A stretch of 64,000 bases of DNA, taken from the NCBI GenBank assembly GCA_025210475.1, contig JAOARW010000009.1, forward strand, positions 1 to 64,000, in the 5' to 3' direction. The translations under genes were made by a program, and so were the position numbers. The notes beneath the pieces are model-generated. The model made no database searches and was not told where the DNA came from. It saw nothing but the letters and a program-made list of their open reading frames with translations. This document shows, in pieces, positions 18,600 to 27,640 of this stretch. This stretch comes from Carboxylicivirga sp. GTDB lineage: Bacteria; Bacteroidota; Bacteroidia; Bacteroidales; Marinilabiliaceae. Every line of letters starts with the position of its first letter. Position 1 is the stretch's first letter.

Positions 18600-20477
18600 A
18601 TGGTTAAGGTCAATATTAAGAATATCAGAAGCAGATATACGTTACGAGGATTCGTGCTCGGACTCTTTATCTATATATTAATGCTAATAGTTGGGGCTAA
18701 TGTCTTCGAGCATGTTAACCTACCTGTTTCACTTTACAATCTTTACCGAATTTTCCCAGGCTTTATTGTATTGTTAATTTTACCTGCGGGTACAGCATTT
18801 ATAGGCTACTTAATGGCTGGTAACTTCGAATCATTTATTCGCAAACAACGAAAGCACATTAAGCAGGAAGCTAACAAGAGTGAAAAAGTGCTGGAGTTTG
18901 TTGATAACCTTCGACAGGATAATTTCGAATCGAACCTGGATTTGAATCAGCGAAAAGATAAACTTGCTCAGTCATTGTTACGATTACGCGATTACTTAAT
19001 CAAAAGTAAGAAAGATGAAGAGCAGCGTCGTGTGGAAGAAGAGCAAAGAACATGGGTAACTCAGGGATTAGCTCATTTTGGTGAGTTGCTTCGTAAGGAA
19101 AGTGATAACCTGGAGGATTTAAGCTACAATATCATACGCTACCTGGTTGATTACATGAAAATTAATCAGGCCGGATTTTACCTTTTAAACACAATTAATG
19201 ATCGTGATAAGTATTTCGAATTAACAGCCTGTGTGGCATATGACCGAAAGAAATTCGCCGACAAACGCATAAATTGGGAAGAAGGATTGATTGGTCGTTG
19301 TGCTTTGGAGAAAGAAACCATTCACCTGACTGATGTTCCTAATAACTACCTGAACATTACCTCAGGTTTGGGCGACGCCAATCCGCGTTCAATTTTGATT
19401 GTGCCACTTAAGACCAACGATGAAATTTATGGTGTGATTGAGATGGCTTCATTCAAGGAATTTGCCGAATTTGAAGTTGAGTTTGTTGAAAAGATTGCCG
19501 AAAGTATTGCATTGACAATTTCATCGGTTCAAAATACCATTCGTACCACTAAACTGCTGAAGGAAACGCAGAACCAGGCCGAAAGAATGCTTCAGCAAGA
19601 AGAGGAATTGCGTCAGAACCTGGAAGAGATGCAGGCAACTCAGGAAGAAAGCGATCGTCGTGAGGTTGAGATGAAAGGTATTCTGGAAGCCATCGACCAT
19701 GCGGCTATTAGTTCAGAGTTTGAGGTGGATGGTACCTTGATTAATGTGAATCAGAATTTCCTCAGAACCTTCCGGTATAATCCTGAAGAAATCGAAGGAC
19801 AAAATATTAAGATCTTCTTTTTTAAAGATGATGTGGCTGATCTGGATCAGATTCTTACAGATCTGCGAAATGGTCACAACTTCAAAGGTCGCGTGCGTCG
19901 CCGTACCAAGATGGGAGATGAAATATACCTGCTCTCAACCTATACCCCGGTAATCGACCATGAAGGGGAAATAATAAAAATATTAAGCCTCGAAAATGAC
20001 ATTACCGAACAGGTGACGATGGAAGAGGAGCTGAAACACAGCAAAGATGAATTGGGTGTGATGCTCGAAGAGGCTAAAAATGAAATTACGGAGCAATTTA
20101 AGGAAGTTGAAGCTGTTAAAATTCGTAACGAGAAAACATTGGAGGGAGCTCTTGATGCCATTATCACAACGAATAAAGATGGTATTGTTGAGTTCTTTAA
20201 TGTGGCAGCCGAAAAGCTTTGGGGCTATGATCGCTCAGAGGTACTAGGGCAAAACGTAAGTATGCTGTTCTCTGATAATAGCATCGCCAATGATGATTTT
20301 GTTTCGGCCTTTGTGGCAACCGATAAAAATAAAATTATCGGTGAACGACGCGAAGCACCAATCAAGAACAAGGTAGGCAGTGAAGAACCTGTTTTATTCC
20401 TACTTTCAGAGGCTGAAGTAGGCGATGACCATTCGTATACAGCCTTTATTCAGCAGGTTGAAGTGGAACTATTTTAG
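18600..20477 (+). CDS. Membrane GAF-PAS-PAS signalling protein without output domain
   Basis: 625 residues. Two N-terminal membrane helices (about 15-40 and 55-78) with a short loop, a coiled-coil region (about 80-150), a GAF domain (about 155-315, NQAGFYLLNTINDRDKYFEL, GLIGRCALEKETIHLTDVP, RSILIVPLKTNDEIYGVIE), a coiled coil (about 320-355), then two PAS domains (about 360-475 and 510-620, with a PAC-like EIIKILSLENDITEQ between). No kinase, cyclase or phosphatase domain follows. It probably senses a cytosolic ligand or redox state and passes this on to the array or to SpoIIE by protein contact. Its GAF matches that of the 23513 and 22780 proteins in layout. Confidence 0.85.
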   Translation: MVKVNIKNIRSRYTLRGFVLGLFIYILMLIVGANVFEHVNLPVSLYNLYRIFPGFIVLLILPAGTAFIGYLMAGNFESFIRKQRKHIKQEANKSEKVLEFVDNLRQDNFESNLDLNQRKDKLAQSLLRLRDYLIKSKKDEEQRRVEEEQRTWVTQGLAHFGELLRKESDNLEDLSYNIIRYLVDYMKINQAGFYLLNTINDRDKYFELTACVAYDRKKFADKRINWEEGLIGRCALEKETIHLTDVPNNYLNITSGLGDANPRSILIVPLKTNDEIYGVIEMASFKEFAEFEVEFVEKIAESIALTISSVQNTIRTTKLLKETQNQAERMLQQEEELRQNLEEMQATQEESDRREVEMKGILEAIDHAAISSEFEVDGTLINVNQNFLRTFRYNPEEIEGQNIKIFFFKDDVADLDQILTDLRNGHNFKGRVRRRTKMGDEIYLLSTYTPVIDHEGEIIKILSLENDITEQVTMEEELKHSKDELGVMLEEAKNEITEQFKEVEAVKIRNEKTLEGALDAIITTNKDGIVEFFNVAAEKLWGYDRSEVLGQNVSMLFSDNSIANDDFVSAFVATDKNKIIGERREAPIKNKVGSEEPVLFLLSEAEVGDDHSYTAFIQQVEVELF

Positions 20478-20496
20478 GTTGCAATAAGAAATTAAG

Positions 20497-21339
20497 ATGG
20501 ATTTTAAACGTTATCTGCAAGTGTTGAAAGAGCATTCGCCGTACGATTTTAGTAATTATTCCGATAATTCTATCAAACGACGATTGCAGAAGGTGATAGC
20601 CGATAATGACTTGAGTGTTGATGAGTTATTGCAAAAAACGCAAAACGATACCTGTTTTGTTGAGCGCCTGGTTGAGGAAATTACGGTTAATACAACGGAA
20701 CTTTTTCGTGATCCGGAGTTATGGCCGGTATTTTATTCTCAGTTACTGACACAATTAAAAGGGAAAAAGACTTTTAATATATGGCATGCCGGAAGTAGTT
20801 CGGGCATGGAGGTTTATTCGAATATGATCATCCTAAATGAGTTGGGGTTGCTTGAAAGGGCACGGATTTATGCAACCGATATAAGCAGTAGCATGGTTCG
20901 GCAATGTAAAAGCGGCAGCTTCAGGTATCAGTTCAATAAAGGACAAATTGAAGCCTTTGAGAAAGTTTTGAAGAAGAATCCGATCAACGGCATTTCGAAA
21001 ATTGATTTCACAAAATACTTCGACGTTGATAAGGTGAATGATAAACTGATTGCAAAAGATTTTCTCCGTGAGAAAGTCGATGTTCGTCAGCATGATCTGG
21101 TACAGGAAAAAAGTCCGTTTTATAACAAATTTGATGTTATTTTCTGTCGCAATGTATTGATATATTTTAATGCAGCACTGCAATCCAAGGTATATCAAAT
21201 GTTCCACAATCAATTGTTTCCCAAAGGGTGCATGATTCTGGGTAATCACGAAAGTTTAACCGGATTCTTTAAAACAAAGTTTAAAAAAAGTGGGCCACTG
21301 TATGTAAAAACCAACGCCTTTCATTTTAAGTATCAATAA
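20497..21339 (+). CDS. CheR-like methyltransferase, second copy
   Basis: 280 residues. ITVNTTELFRDPELW is the standard N-terminal motif. Motif I is altered to IWHAGSSSGMEVYSNMIIL (CheR has GCSxGEEPYS), so the first acidic residue and the Pro are lost while the glycines remain. ATDISSSMV and FDVIFCRNVLIYF are intact. It may still bind SAM. It starts 20 bases after the GAF/PAS gene and is followed immediately by another CheR-like gene. Confidence 0.85.
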   Translation: MDFKRYLQVLKEHSPYDFSNYSDNSIKRRLQKVIADNDLSVDELLQKTQNDTCFVERLVEEITVNTTELFRDPELWPVFYSQLLTQLKGKKTFNIWHAGSSSGMEVYSNMIILNELGLLERARIYATDISSSMVRQCKSGSFRYQFNKGQIEAFEKVLKKNPINGISKIDFTKYFDVDKVNDKLIAKDFLREKVDVRQHDLVQEKSPFYNKFDVIFCRNVLIYFNAALQSKVYQMFHNQLFPKGCMILGNHESLTGFFKTKFKKSGPLYVKTNAFHFKYQ

Positions 21340-21340
21340 T

Positions 21341-22165
21341 ATGGCAGTAGCTTTTAGCATAAGTGAAATTAGAGAGGTATCCGAACAATTAAGTGTTCGA
21401 ACGGGTATGCCATTTAAGCATATGACCCATTCGTTTCTGAAACGTCGGCTAGCCATGTTTTTTGATAAGCATTCGATTCGCAAGACGGATGATTTATACG
21501 AACGACTGGAGCAAGCGAATTTTGTGGATGGTTTACGTCAGTTCTTTACCATTCATTCAACGGAGCTATTCAGGGATGCCGGATTCTGGAGAAGGCTAAG
21601 AAAGGTATTCCGTGATAATTACTCGATAAAGGATTATCATATTTGGTTTCCGGCCGTAGCTTCAGGCGAAGAATTATACAGTTTGTTGATATTACTTGCG
21701 GAGCTCGATGACGAGCTGAATATTCGTATTACGGTAAATCACGAATCTGAAGCCTCTCTTAAATTAATTAAGCAAGGCATCCTTCAACATCGTAAAATGG
21801 ATACCAATGCATATAACTATAAGCGGTTTGAAGGTAAACAAAACATCGAACAATACTTTGACGAAGTAGAGGATGGTATTCGTTTTAAGATGAATCCTGG
21901 TATTAATATAAACTTTCAAAGAGGTGGTATCGACCTGATTCCAGAAACGGGTAATGCCGATATCATTATAATGCGCAATAGCCTTTTATATTTTACCAAG
22001 GATTACCACGAAGGCATTAAACATGTTATCGATAAGAGTTTAAATAAAGGAGGATACGTTTGTTTGGGTGTAAAAGAACAACTTCCTGCCCCTTATAATG
22101 ATCGTTTCGAGTGTATTGACGATAAAGAAAAGATATATAGTAAGTTTAGTTTTTTACGAGATTAA
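21341..22165 (+). CDS. CheR-like protein with degraded SAM site, third copy
   Basis: 274 residues starting one base after the previous stop. The CheR outline is clear (FFTIHSTELFRDAGFW at the N terminus, ADIIIMRNSLLYFTKDYHEG in the catalytic domain). Motif I has become IWFPAVASGEELYSLLILL, without the first Gly, and the acidic ribose-binding ATDIS is replaced by VNHESEASL. Loss of these residues suggests it no longer methylates and may be a binding or regulatory partner of the active CheRs. Its stop shares an A with the next ATG (TAATG). Confidence 0.8.
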   Translation: MAVAFSISEIREVSEQLSVRTGMPFKHMTHSFLKRRLAMFFDKHSIRKTDDLYERLEQANFVDGLRQFFTIHSTELFRDAGFWRRLRKVFRDNYSIKDYHIWFPAVASGEELYSLLILLAELDDELNIRITVNHESEASLKLIKQGILQHRKMDTNAYNYKRFEGKQNIEQYFDEVEDGIRFKMNPGININFQRGGIDLIPETGNADIIIMRNSLLYFTKDYHEGIKHVIDKSLNKGGYVCLGVKEQLPAPYNDRFECIDDKEKIYSKFSFLRD

Positions 22166-22737
22166 TGATAAAGCCAAAATATAAAGCAGTAGTCATAGGA
22201 GGTTCGGCCGGGAGCTTCTCAGTTGTTACAAAACTCTTGTCGCAATTGAAAGCCGATTTTCCTTTGCCTGTTATTGTGTGTTTACACCGTCTGAAGCATG
22301 TCCGATCAGGTTTGGTTGAAAGTATTCGCTTGAAGTCGGCTTTGGAAGTGATCGAACCCAATGACAAAGAACAGATTGTTGGCGGAAAGGTGTATTTAGC
22401 GCCTTCAAATTATCATATGTTTGTTGAGTACGATGGTACTTTTTCTTTATCAACCGAAGAGCCACTGAATCACAGCCGGCCTTCAATTGATCACACACTT
22501 TCGTCGGCAGCATATGTTTATCGGAATAAATTAATAGGCATTGTTCTTACCGGAGCCAATAAAGATGGTGCCAAAGGAATGAAGGATATCGCTGATAAAA
22601 AAGGCATAACGATTATTCAGGACCCAAAAACCTGCGAGGTTGATACCATGCCCAAAAGTGTTACCCGTTTAATAACACCAGACATGGTTCTGTCTCCTGA
22701 CGAGATACTTAAATATTTAAATCAATTAGCTGAGTAA
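22165..22737 (+). CDS. Stand-alone CheB methylesterase domain
   Basis: 190 residues, only the CheB catalytic domain with no receiver. The triad is kept: Ser14 (IGGSAGS), His41 (VCLHR) and Asp134 (TGANKDGAKG). With no receiver it cannot be switched by CheA phosphorylation and would be constitutive or controlled by partners. It is translationally coupled to the degenerate CheR upstream, which makes a CheB/CheR pairing plausible. Confidence 0.9.
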   Translation: MIKPKYKAVVIGGSAGSFSVVTKLLSQLKADFPLPVIVCLHRLKHVRSGLVESIRLKSALEVIEPNDKEQIVGGKVYLAPSNYHMFVEYDGTFSLSTEEPLNHSRPSIDHTLSSAAYVYRNKLIGIVLTGANKDGAKGMKDIADKKGITIIQDPKTCEVDTMPKSVTRLITPDMVLSPDEILKYLNQLAE

Positions 22738-22779
22738 GGAACGAAAGTTCAAATGGCAGTTGAACGAAATTGAAAACGA

Positions 22780-23490
22780 ATGAAAAAAAATAGATACATT
22801 TTCTTAATAGGCACGCTGTTTTTCCTGTTGGCATTGTTCAAGTATGTATTCTTATCAGTCGAGCTGGAAACATCATTCGTTGTGTTTGAAGTATTATCCT
22901 TTCTGGTGGTTTTATTTCTGATTTATTTTGTTCTGAATTATATTGAAACCTGTACCAGCGCCAATATGCAAAAGGGAATGGATAAGGATTGCATTAAGCG
23001 TTTGGACGAGATTAAACGATTAAAGGCAAAACTTAAGCAGTACGAACAAAGTAATTCTGAAAGCAGTATAAAAGCATCCGAGGTGAATGGTTTACTATCC
23101 GATTTAAAAGCAAATATTCACCCAAAAGAGGAATCAACAGCCAAAGATCTATTAAGCTGTTTGATCAAACGTTATGAAATAATGGCGGGTGTGGCTTACC
23201 ATAAAGTTGATGCAACTTATGTTCCTGTTAAAACTTTTGGATTGGAAGAGGATTTTAACATTTCATCCATTCAGGAGGAAGATGGTTTACATGCTCAGGC
23301 CATTAAGGATAATAAAGCAATGGAGGTTGAAGATGTACCTGAAGATTATATCGTCGGATCAGGATCTGGTAGTTCAAAACCATTGTTCTTATACATTTTG
23401 CCTTTAATTGAAAAAGGTGTGGTGCTCGAAATAGCAACTTTTAAAAAGCTCAATATAACATCTGTTTGGGAGCAATTGCAAACGAATTAA
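22780..23490 (+). CDS. Membrane-anchored GAF-like protein
   Basis: 236 residues. Two membrane helices (about 5-25 and 33-56), a coiled coil (about 65-95), and a C-terminal GAF-like domain (about 110-230: LIKRYEIMAGVAYHKVDATYVPVKTFGL, DGLHAQAIKDNKAMEVEDVPEDYIV, PLFLYILPLIEKGVVLEIATF). The EVEDVPEDY motif parallels the TDVPNNY and TEVPDDY motifs of the GAF domains at 18600 and 23513, so the three form a local GAF family. No output domain is present. Confidence 0.75.
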   Translation: MKKNRYIFLIGTLFFLLALFKYVFLSVELETSFVVFEVLSFLVVLFLIYFVLNYIETCTSANMQKGMDKDCIKRLDEIKRLKAKLKQYEQSNSESSIKASEVNGLLSDLKANIHPKEESTAKDLLSCLIKRYEIMAGVAYHKVDATYVPVKTFGLEEDFNISSIQEEDGLHAQAIKDNKAMEVEDVPEDYIVGSGSGSSKPLFLYILPLIEKGVVLEIATFKKLNITSVWEQLQTN

Positions 23491-23512
23491 TTTTACCGGT
23501 TACGCTCAAGAT

Positions 23513-26116
23513 ATGGCTAAACTATATAGAAAAATAAAGCGATTAATATCCATGTCTGTTCTAACAGAACGCGACTGGTATATGCTTTCGCTCGGTCTCT
23601 TCCTTTTACTTTTGCTGATTTGGTCAGGATTTATGTCATTCAATGACTTAAAGTTCAATGGAAGAAATATTGTGGTTATTCACCGATCTTTGTTGGTGTG
23701 GGGAATTGACTTGTTAATTGTTTCAATTCCAATTTGCATTCTGGCCATTATCAATTACAACCGTGAGCAAAAGAAGAAACTTAGCCTTGAAATAAAGAAA
23801 CTTAAAAATCAATTGAGCCACAACATTGATTTGGCTGAAAAGATTGGTAAGGGTGATCTGGATGATATCAAATTAGAAGAAGGGCGTCTTTCCGAAACGC
23901 TTTATAATCTGGGCGCCAATCTTAAAAATACCAAATCAAAGGAGGAAGCCTATAACTGGATCTCGAAGGGGAAAGAGCACATCTCTGATATTTTAAGAAG
24001 ACATAATAAAGTAAACCATCTGGCAGATGACGTAATCCGTGGAATAATCGAATATTCCGGTGGTGTTCAAGGATCATTGTATCTGCTGCAAGGCAATGAA
24101 CTGGTTAATATCGCCACATTTGCGCATAACCGAAAGCGTTTTGAAAAGCAAACCATTCCAATTGGTAAAGGACTTATTGGCGATGTAGCTTACGAAAAGC
24201 AGTTGATTTATCGCACTGAAGTACCCGATGATTATTTTCATATAACCTCAGGTTTATTAGGCGATCGCAAACCTAAAAGTCTGATCATCGTTCCGTTGCT
24301 GCAGGAAGAAGAACTGCAGGGGGTATTTGAGATTGGGTATTTACAGAACAGTTTGCCGAAACACGTGCTTAAGTTTGCTGAAGAGTTAAGTAGCGTTATT
24401 GGGGGTACCTTTTACAACCTTAAAATAAATGAGCGAACTGAGCTGCTCCTGAAAGAATCGCAGGAGATGACGGTGACGCTTAAGGAGAACGAAAAGCAGT
24501 TGCAGCTAAATGCCGCAGAAATGCTGGAGGCTCAGGAAGAATTAGAAAAATCGAATAAACTACTGGAAGGTCATATACAAGAGGTGGAACACGCACAGCA
24601 GCGCCTGGAAGCCCTTTTGACGAATGCCTCGGAGTTTATTTCCATTTACAACGAAAAGCAGGAACTTGTATTTGAAAGTCCGTCTGTCAAGCAAATTTTG
24701 GGTTATGGTCCGGACGATGAAGTAACCGGCATGGATCCTGAGTTGATGACACCAAGGGGCTACAAAACAATCAATGCCTTATTTCAGTATCTGCTGGGAA
24801 CACCGGGAGGCGAGCAAACGGCTCAGTATACTTATCTGAAAAAGAGCGGTGAAAAATTGTTCCTTGAAACAACCGGAAAGAACCTGTTACACGATCCGGC
24901 TATAAAAGGCATTATTTTTAACACGCAAGATATAACGGAACGAAAGCGTGCTGAGAAAGAAGAGCGCATGAAGAGCCGTATGCAATCGCTTTCGGAGAAT
25001 TCGCCGGATATGATTATTCGTATCAACACTGGCGGGAAGCTGGTATATGTCAATCCTAAGGTGTCTGATTTTGTTGGTGTACCGGCATCTGATTTGGTTA
25101 AGAAGAGAGTTACTGAATTAAAAATCGATGAGCGCTTTAAAGATTACATGCTTGACTCGCTGAAGCAAATCAGGGGTGGCGAAAAACAGATTATCTCAGA
25201 GATAGAAATTGAAGCTGGCGAGCAGATGCTGATCATGGAGATTAAAGCCATTCCGGAGCTGAATGAAGAAAAGGATTTGGAATCAGTATTGTTTGTAGCT
25301 CACGATATGACCGAGTTCAAGAAGATTGAACAGGAGATAAAGGAAAAGAACAAAAAGATATCGGACAGTATCAATTATGCTCAGCGTATTCAAACAGCCA
25401 TTTTGCCGGATACCAATGTGCTGCAGCAATTTTTCCCACGCTCATTTATCTTTTATCGTCCTAAGGATGTGGTAAGTGGCGATTTTCCATGGATGTTTAA
25501 AAAGGATAACCATTTTTATGTGGCGGCTGTTGACTGCACCGGGCATGGCGTACCGGGAGCTCTGCTTTCATTTATTGGTTACTTCCTGATGAATAACATT
25601 GTTAATGCCAGCGATAATGTAACGGCATCGGAGTTGTTGGATCAGTTGCACCTCGATGTGCGCCGAACACTTCGTCAGGATCAGGAAGGATCCAATGGTC
25701 GTGATGGTATGGATCTGGCCTTGGTGAAGATTGACCTGAACTCAAACGAAATTCAGTTTTCAGGTGCACATAACCCGCTTTATTACCTCAGCGATGGTGA
25801 ATTAACCGTCTACAAAGGTTCGCGTAAAGGAATTGGTGGTAAACCACTGGCCCGTAAGGTGGAAAAAGACTTTGAAAATCACGTTGTTCAATACAAGAAG
25901 GGAGATCAATTCTTTATTTTCTCCGATGGATTACCCGATCAGGTTGGTGGCCCTAAAGGACGTAAGTATCAGTCCAAGCGTATACGTGAGGCATTGGAAT
26001 TGGAGCCAAACCAAACGATGGCTCATTTTGAGCGTCATTTCTCCAATGATTTCTACGATTGGATGGGTGAATGCAAGCAGGTGGACGATGTGCTGTTAAT
26101 AGGTATTGAGTTGTAG
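23513..26116 (+). CDS. Membrane GAF-PAS-PAS-SpoIIE (PP2C) phosphatase
   Basis: 867 residues. Two membrane helices (about 25-45 and 60-82), coiled coil, GAF (about 165-300, GKGLIGDVAYEKQLIYRTEVPDDYFHITSG), coiled coil (about 305-365), PAS/PAC (about 368-480), PAS/PAC (about 492-610) and a C-terminal SpoIIE-type PP2C domain from about 640. Metal-binding motifs are visible: DVVSGDF, VDCTGHGVPGALLS, GMDLALVKIDL and FIFSDGLPDQVGG. It probably dephosphorylates a Ser/Thr-phosphorylated partner, with the STAS-like protein at 10966 as a candidate. The stop codon lies inside a hairpin terminator that ends the chemosensory run. Confidence 0.93.
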   Translation: MAKLYRKIKRLISMSVLTERDWYMLSLGLFLLLLLIWSGFMSFNDLKFNGRNIVVIHRSLLVWGIDLLIVSIPICILAIINYNREQKKKLSLEIKKLKNQLSHNIDLAEKIGKGDLDDIKLEEGRLSETLYNLGANLKNTKSKEEAYNWISKGKEHISDILRRHNKVNHLADDVIRGIIEYSGGVQGSLYLLQGNELVNIATFAHNRKRFEKQTIPIGKGLIGDVAYEKQLIYRTEVPDDYFHITSGLLGDRKPKSLIIVPLLQEEELQGVFEIGYLQNSLPKHVLKFAEELSSVIGGTFYNLKINERTELLLKESQEMTVTLKENEKQLQLNAAEMLEAQEELEKSNKLLEGHIQEVEHAQQRLEALLTNASEFISIYNEKQELVFESPSVKQILGYGPDDEVTGMDPELMTPRGYKTINALFQYLLGTPGGEQTAQYTYLKKSGEKLFLETTGKNLLHDPAIKGIIFNTQDITERKRAEKEERMKSRMQSLSENSPDMIIRINTGGKLVYVNPKVSDFVGVPASDLVKKRVTELKIDERFKDYMLDSLKQIRGGEKQIISEIEIEAGEQMLIMEIKAIPELNEEKDLESVLFVAHDMTEFKKIEQEIKEKNKKISDSINYAQRIQTAILPDTNVLQQFFPRSFIFYRPKDVVSGDFPWMFKKDNHFYVAAVDCTGHGVPGALLSFIGYFLMNNIVNASDNVTASELLDQLHLDVRRTLRQDQEGSNGRDGMDLALVKIDLNSNEIQFSGAHNPLYYLSDGELTVYKGSRKGIGGKPLARKVEKDFENHVVQYKKGDQFFIFSDGLPDQVGGPKGRKYQSKRIREALELEPNQTMAHFERHFSNDFYDWMGECKQVDDVLLIGIEL

Positions 26117-26143
26117 ACTTAACTACAACTCAATGGTGTTTTT
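26105..26143 (+). terminator. Terminator closing the chemosensory block
   Basis: A 12-bp perfect inverted repeat ATTGAGTTGTAG/CTACAACTCAAT (26105-26116 and 26123-26134) with a 6-base loop, then GGTGTTTTT. The left arm includes the last codons and TAG stop of the SpoIIE gene. It lies between convergent genes. Confidence 0.75.
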
Positions 26144-26151
26144 CCGGTCAA

Positions 26152-27507
26152 TCACACTAGTTCATTGGCCAATGCCCTGATATCAATACCTGAGAAATTG
26201 CCCGAAGTCATGATTAGCAAATTCTTATTGATGTAACATTGTTGTTTAAGAAAAGCCGATAGCTCTTCAGAACTTGTAAATACCCTTAAATCGGCTCTTC
26301 CAAAAGCAGCCAGTACATCTTCCTTACTTATTGGAGGAAGCTTTTTGTGTTCAAGCACTTTAGGATTGAAAAATACAATGGCTTCATCTGCTGTATCCAT
26401 TGTGCCTTTGTATTGTGGCAAAAAGTCCTTGTTCAGACTGCTGAAGGTATGCAGTTCCATCAATGCCAGTAATTTTCGATTATCGAACTGCTGTTTCATG
26501 GCAGATGTTGTGGCAGCCAGCTTACTCGGTGAGTGGGCAAAATCCAGATAAACATTCGTAAACTGGTTTTTAGCCAGCAATTGCAGTCGCTTTGCAGCTC
26601 CCTTAAAACTTTGCATGGCAGTTAAGAATTGATCATCGCTTATGCCCAACTCATTACATACCAAACGGGCTCCGTTCATGTTTTGCAGGTTATGATCGCC
26701 AAAAACCAGCATTGGGTATTGCTTATTCTCCCAAAGGATACTGGTTGCTCCATTCTCTTTTTTATATGGAAGCGTGTTGTAGGCATTAACATTTAGCCGA
26801 TCCTCATTGGTTGATGCAATCTTAGCTAATTCTCCATCTCCATCGAAATAAATCAATGAACCATTCTTAATAATACTATCTGCAAAAATTCTAAACTGAT
26901 CGATATAGCCGTCCCAGGTAGGAAATACATTCATGTGATCCCAGGCAATACCGGTAAGCATGGCAATATGTGGCTTATACCAATGAAATTTTGGTGTTAA
27001 ATCGATGGGCGATGATAAGTACTCGTCGCCTTCAAACACCGCTATGGGCGCCTCGTGTGTTAATCGCACCATGGTATCAAATCCATCGAGCTGCGCCCCC
27101 ACCATGTAGTCAAAATCCATGTTCAGATGTTTAAGTACATGCATTACCATGGCGGTGGTGGTGGTTTTACCATGACTTCCCCCAATCACCACCCGTTTTT
27201 TATCTTTGGTTTGTTCATAAAGATATTCGGGGTAGGAATATATTTTGATGCCCAATTCCTGAGCCTTTAGCAATTCAGGATTATCTTTCCGGGCGTGCAT
27301 GCCCAGAATAATTGCATCCAAATCTGCACTGATCAGCTTTGGATTCCACCCTTCTTGTTTGGGTAATAATCCGTGCTTATCCAATCTGGATTTTGAAGGT
27401 TCAAATATTTCATCATCCGAACCGCTTACATTAAATCCTTTTAGGTGTAGGGCAATTGCCAGGTTGTGCATGGCACTACCACCGATTGCTATAAAATGCA
27501 CTCTCAT
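26152..27507 (-). CDS. mpl: UDP-N-acetylmuramate:L-Ala-gamma-D-Glu-mDAP ligase (murein tripeptide ligase)
   Basis: 451 residues, Mur ligase family. It recycles murein tripeptide by joining it to UDP-MurNAc in the cytosol. The N-terminal Rossmann part opens with VHFIAIGGSAMHNLAIAL and GFNVSGSDDEIFEPSKSRL, the ATP loop GSHGKTTTT lies at residues 110-118, and VFEGDEYLSSPID and AWDHMNVFPTW are typical of Mpl. Mpl is favoured over MurC because of the GGSAMHN start and the FEGDEY block. It is a single gene, divergent from the MBL gene. Confidence 0.9.
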   Translation of the reverse strand: MRVHFIAIGGSAMHNLAIALHLKGFNVSGSDDEIFEPSKSRLDKHGLLPKQEGWNPKLISADLDAIILGMHARKDNPELLKAQELGIKIYSYPEYLYEQTKDKKRVVIGGSHGKTTTTAMVMHVLKHLNMDFDYMVGAQLDGFDTMVRLTHEAPIAVFEGDEYLSSPIDLTPKFHWYKPHIAMLTGIAWDHMNVFPTWDGYIDQFRIFADSIIKNGSLIYFDGDGELAKIASTNEDRLNVNAYNTLPYKKENGATSILWENKQYPMLVFGDHNLQNMNGARLVCNELGISDDQFLTAMQSFKGAAKRLQLLAKNQFTNVYLDFAHSPSKLAATTSAMKQQFDNRKLLALMELHTFSSLNKDFLPQYKGTMDTADEAIVFFNPKVLEHKKLPPISKEDVLAAFGRADLRVFTSSEELSAFLKQQCYINKNLLIMTSGNFSGIDIRALANELV

Positions 27508-27640
27508 ATAATTATGTGTTTTTGCTTTTGTTGCCAGTAAGGTAAATATATGGAAACTTATGGGATGGGCAATGCCGGTTAACTAAACCATATTACATTT
27601 GCAGGGGTTTATTTGGGGAGTAGGACAATAAAAATAGGTA

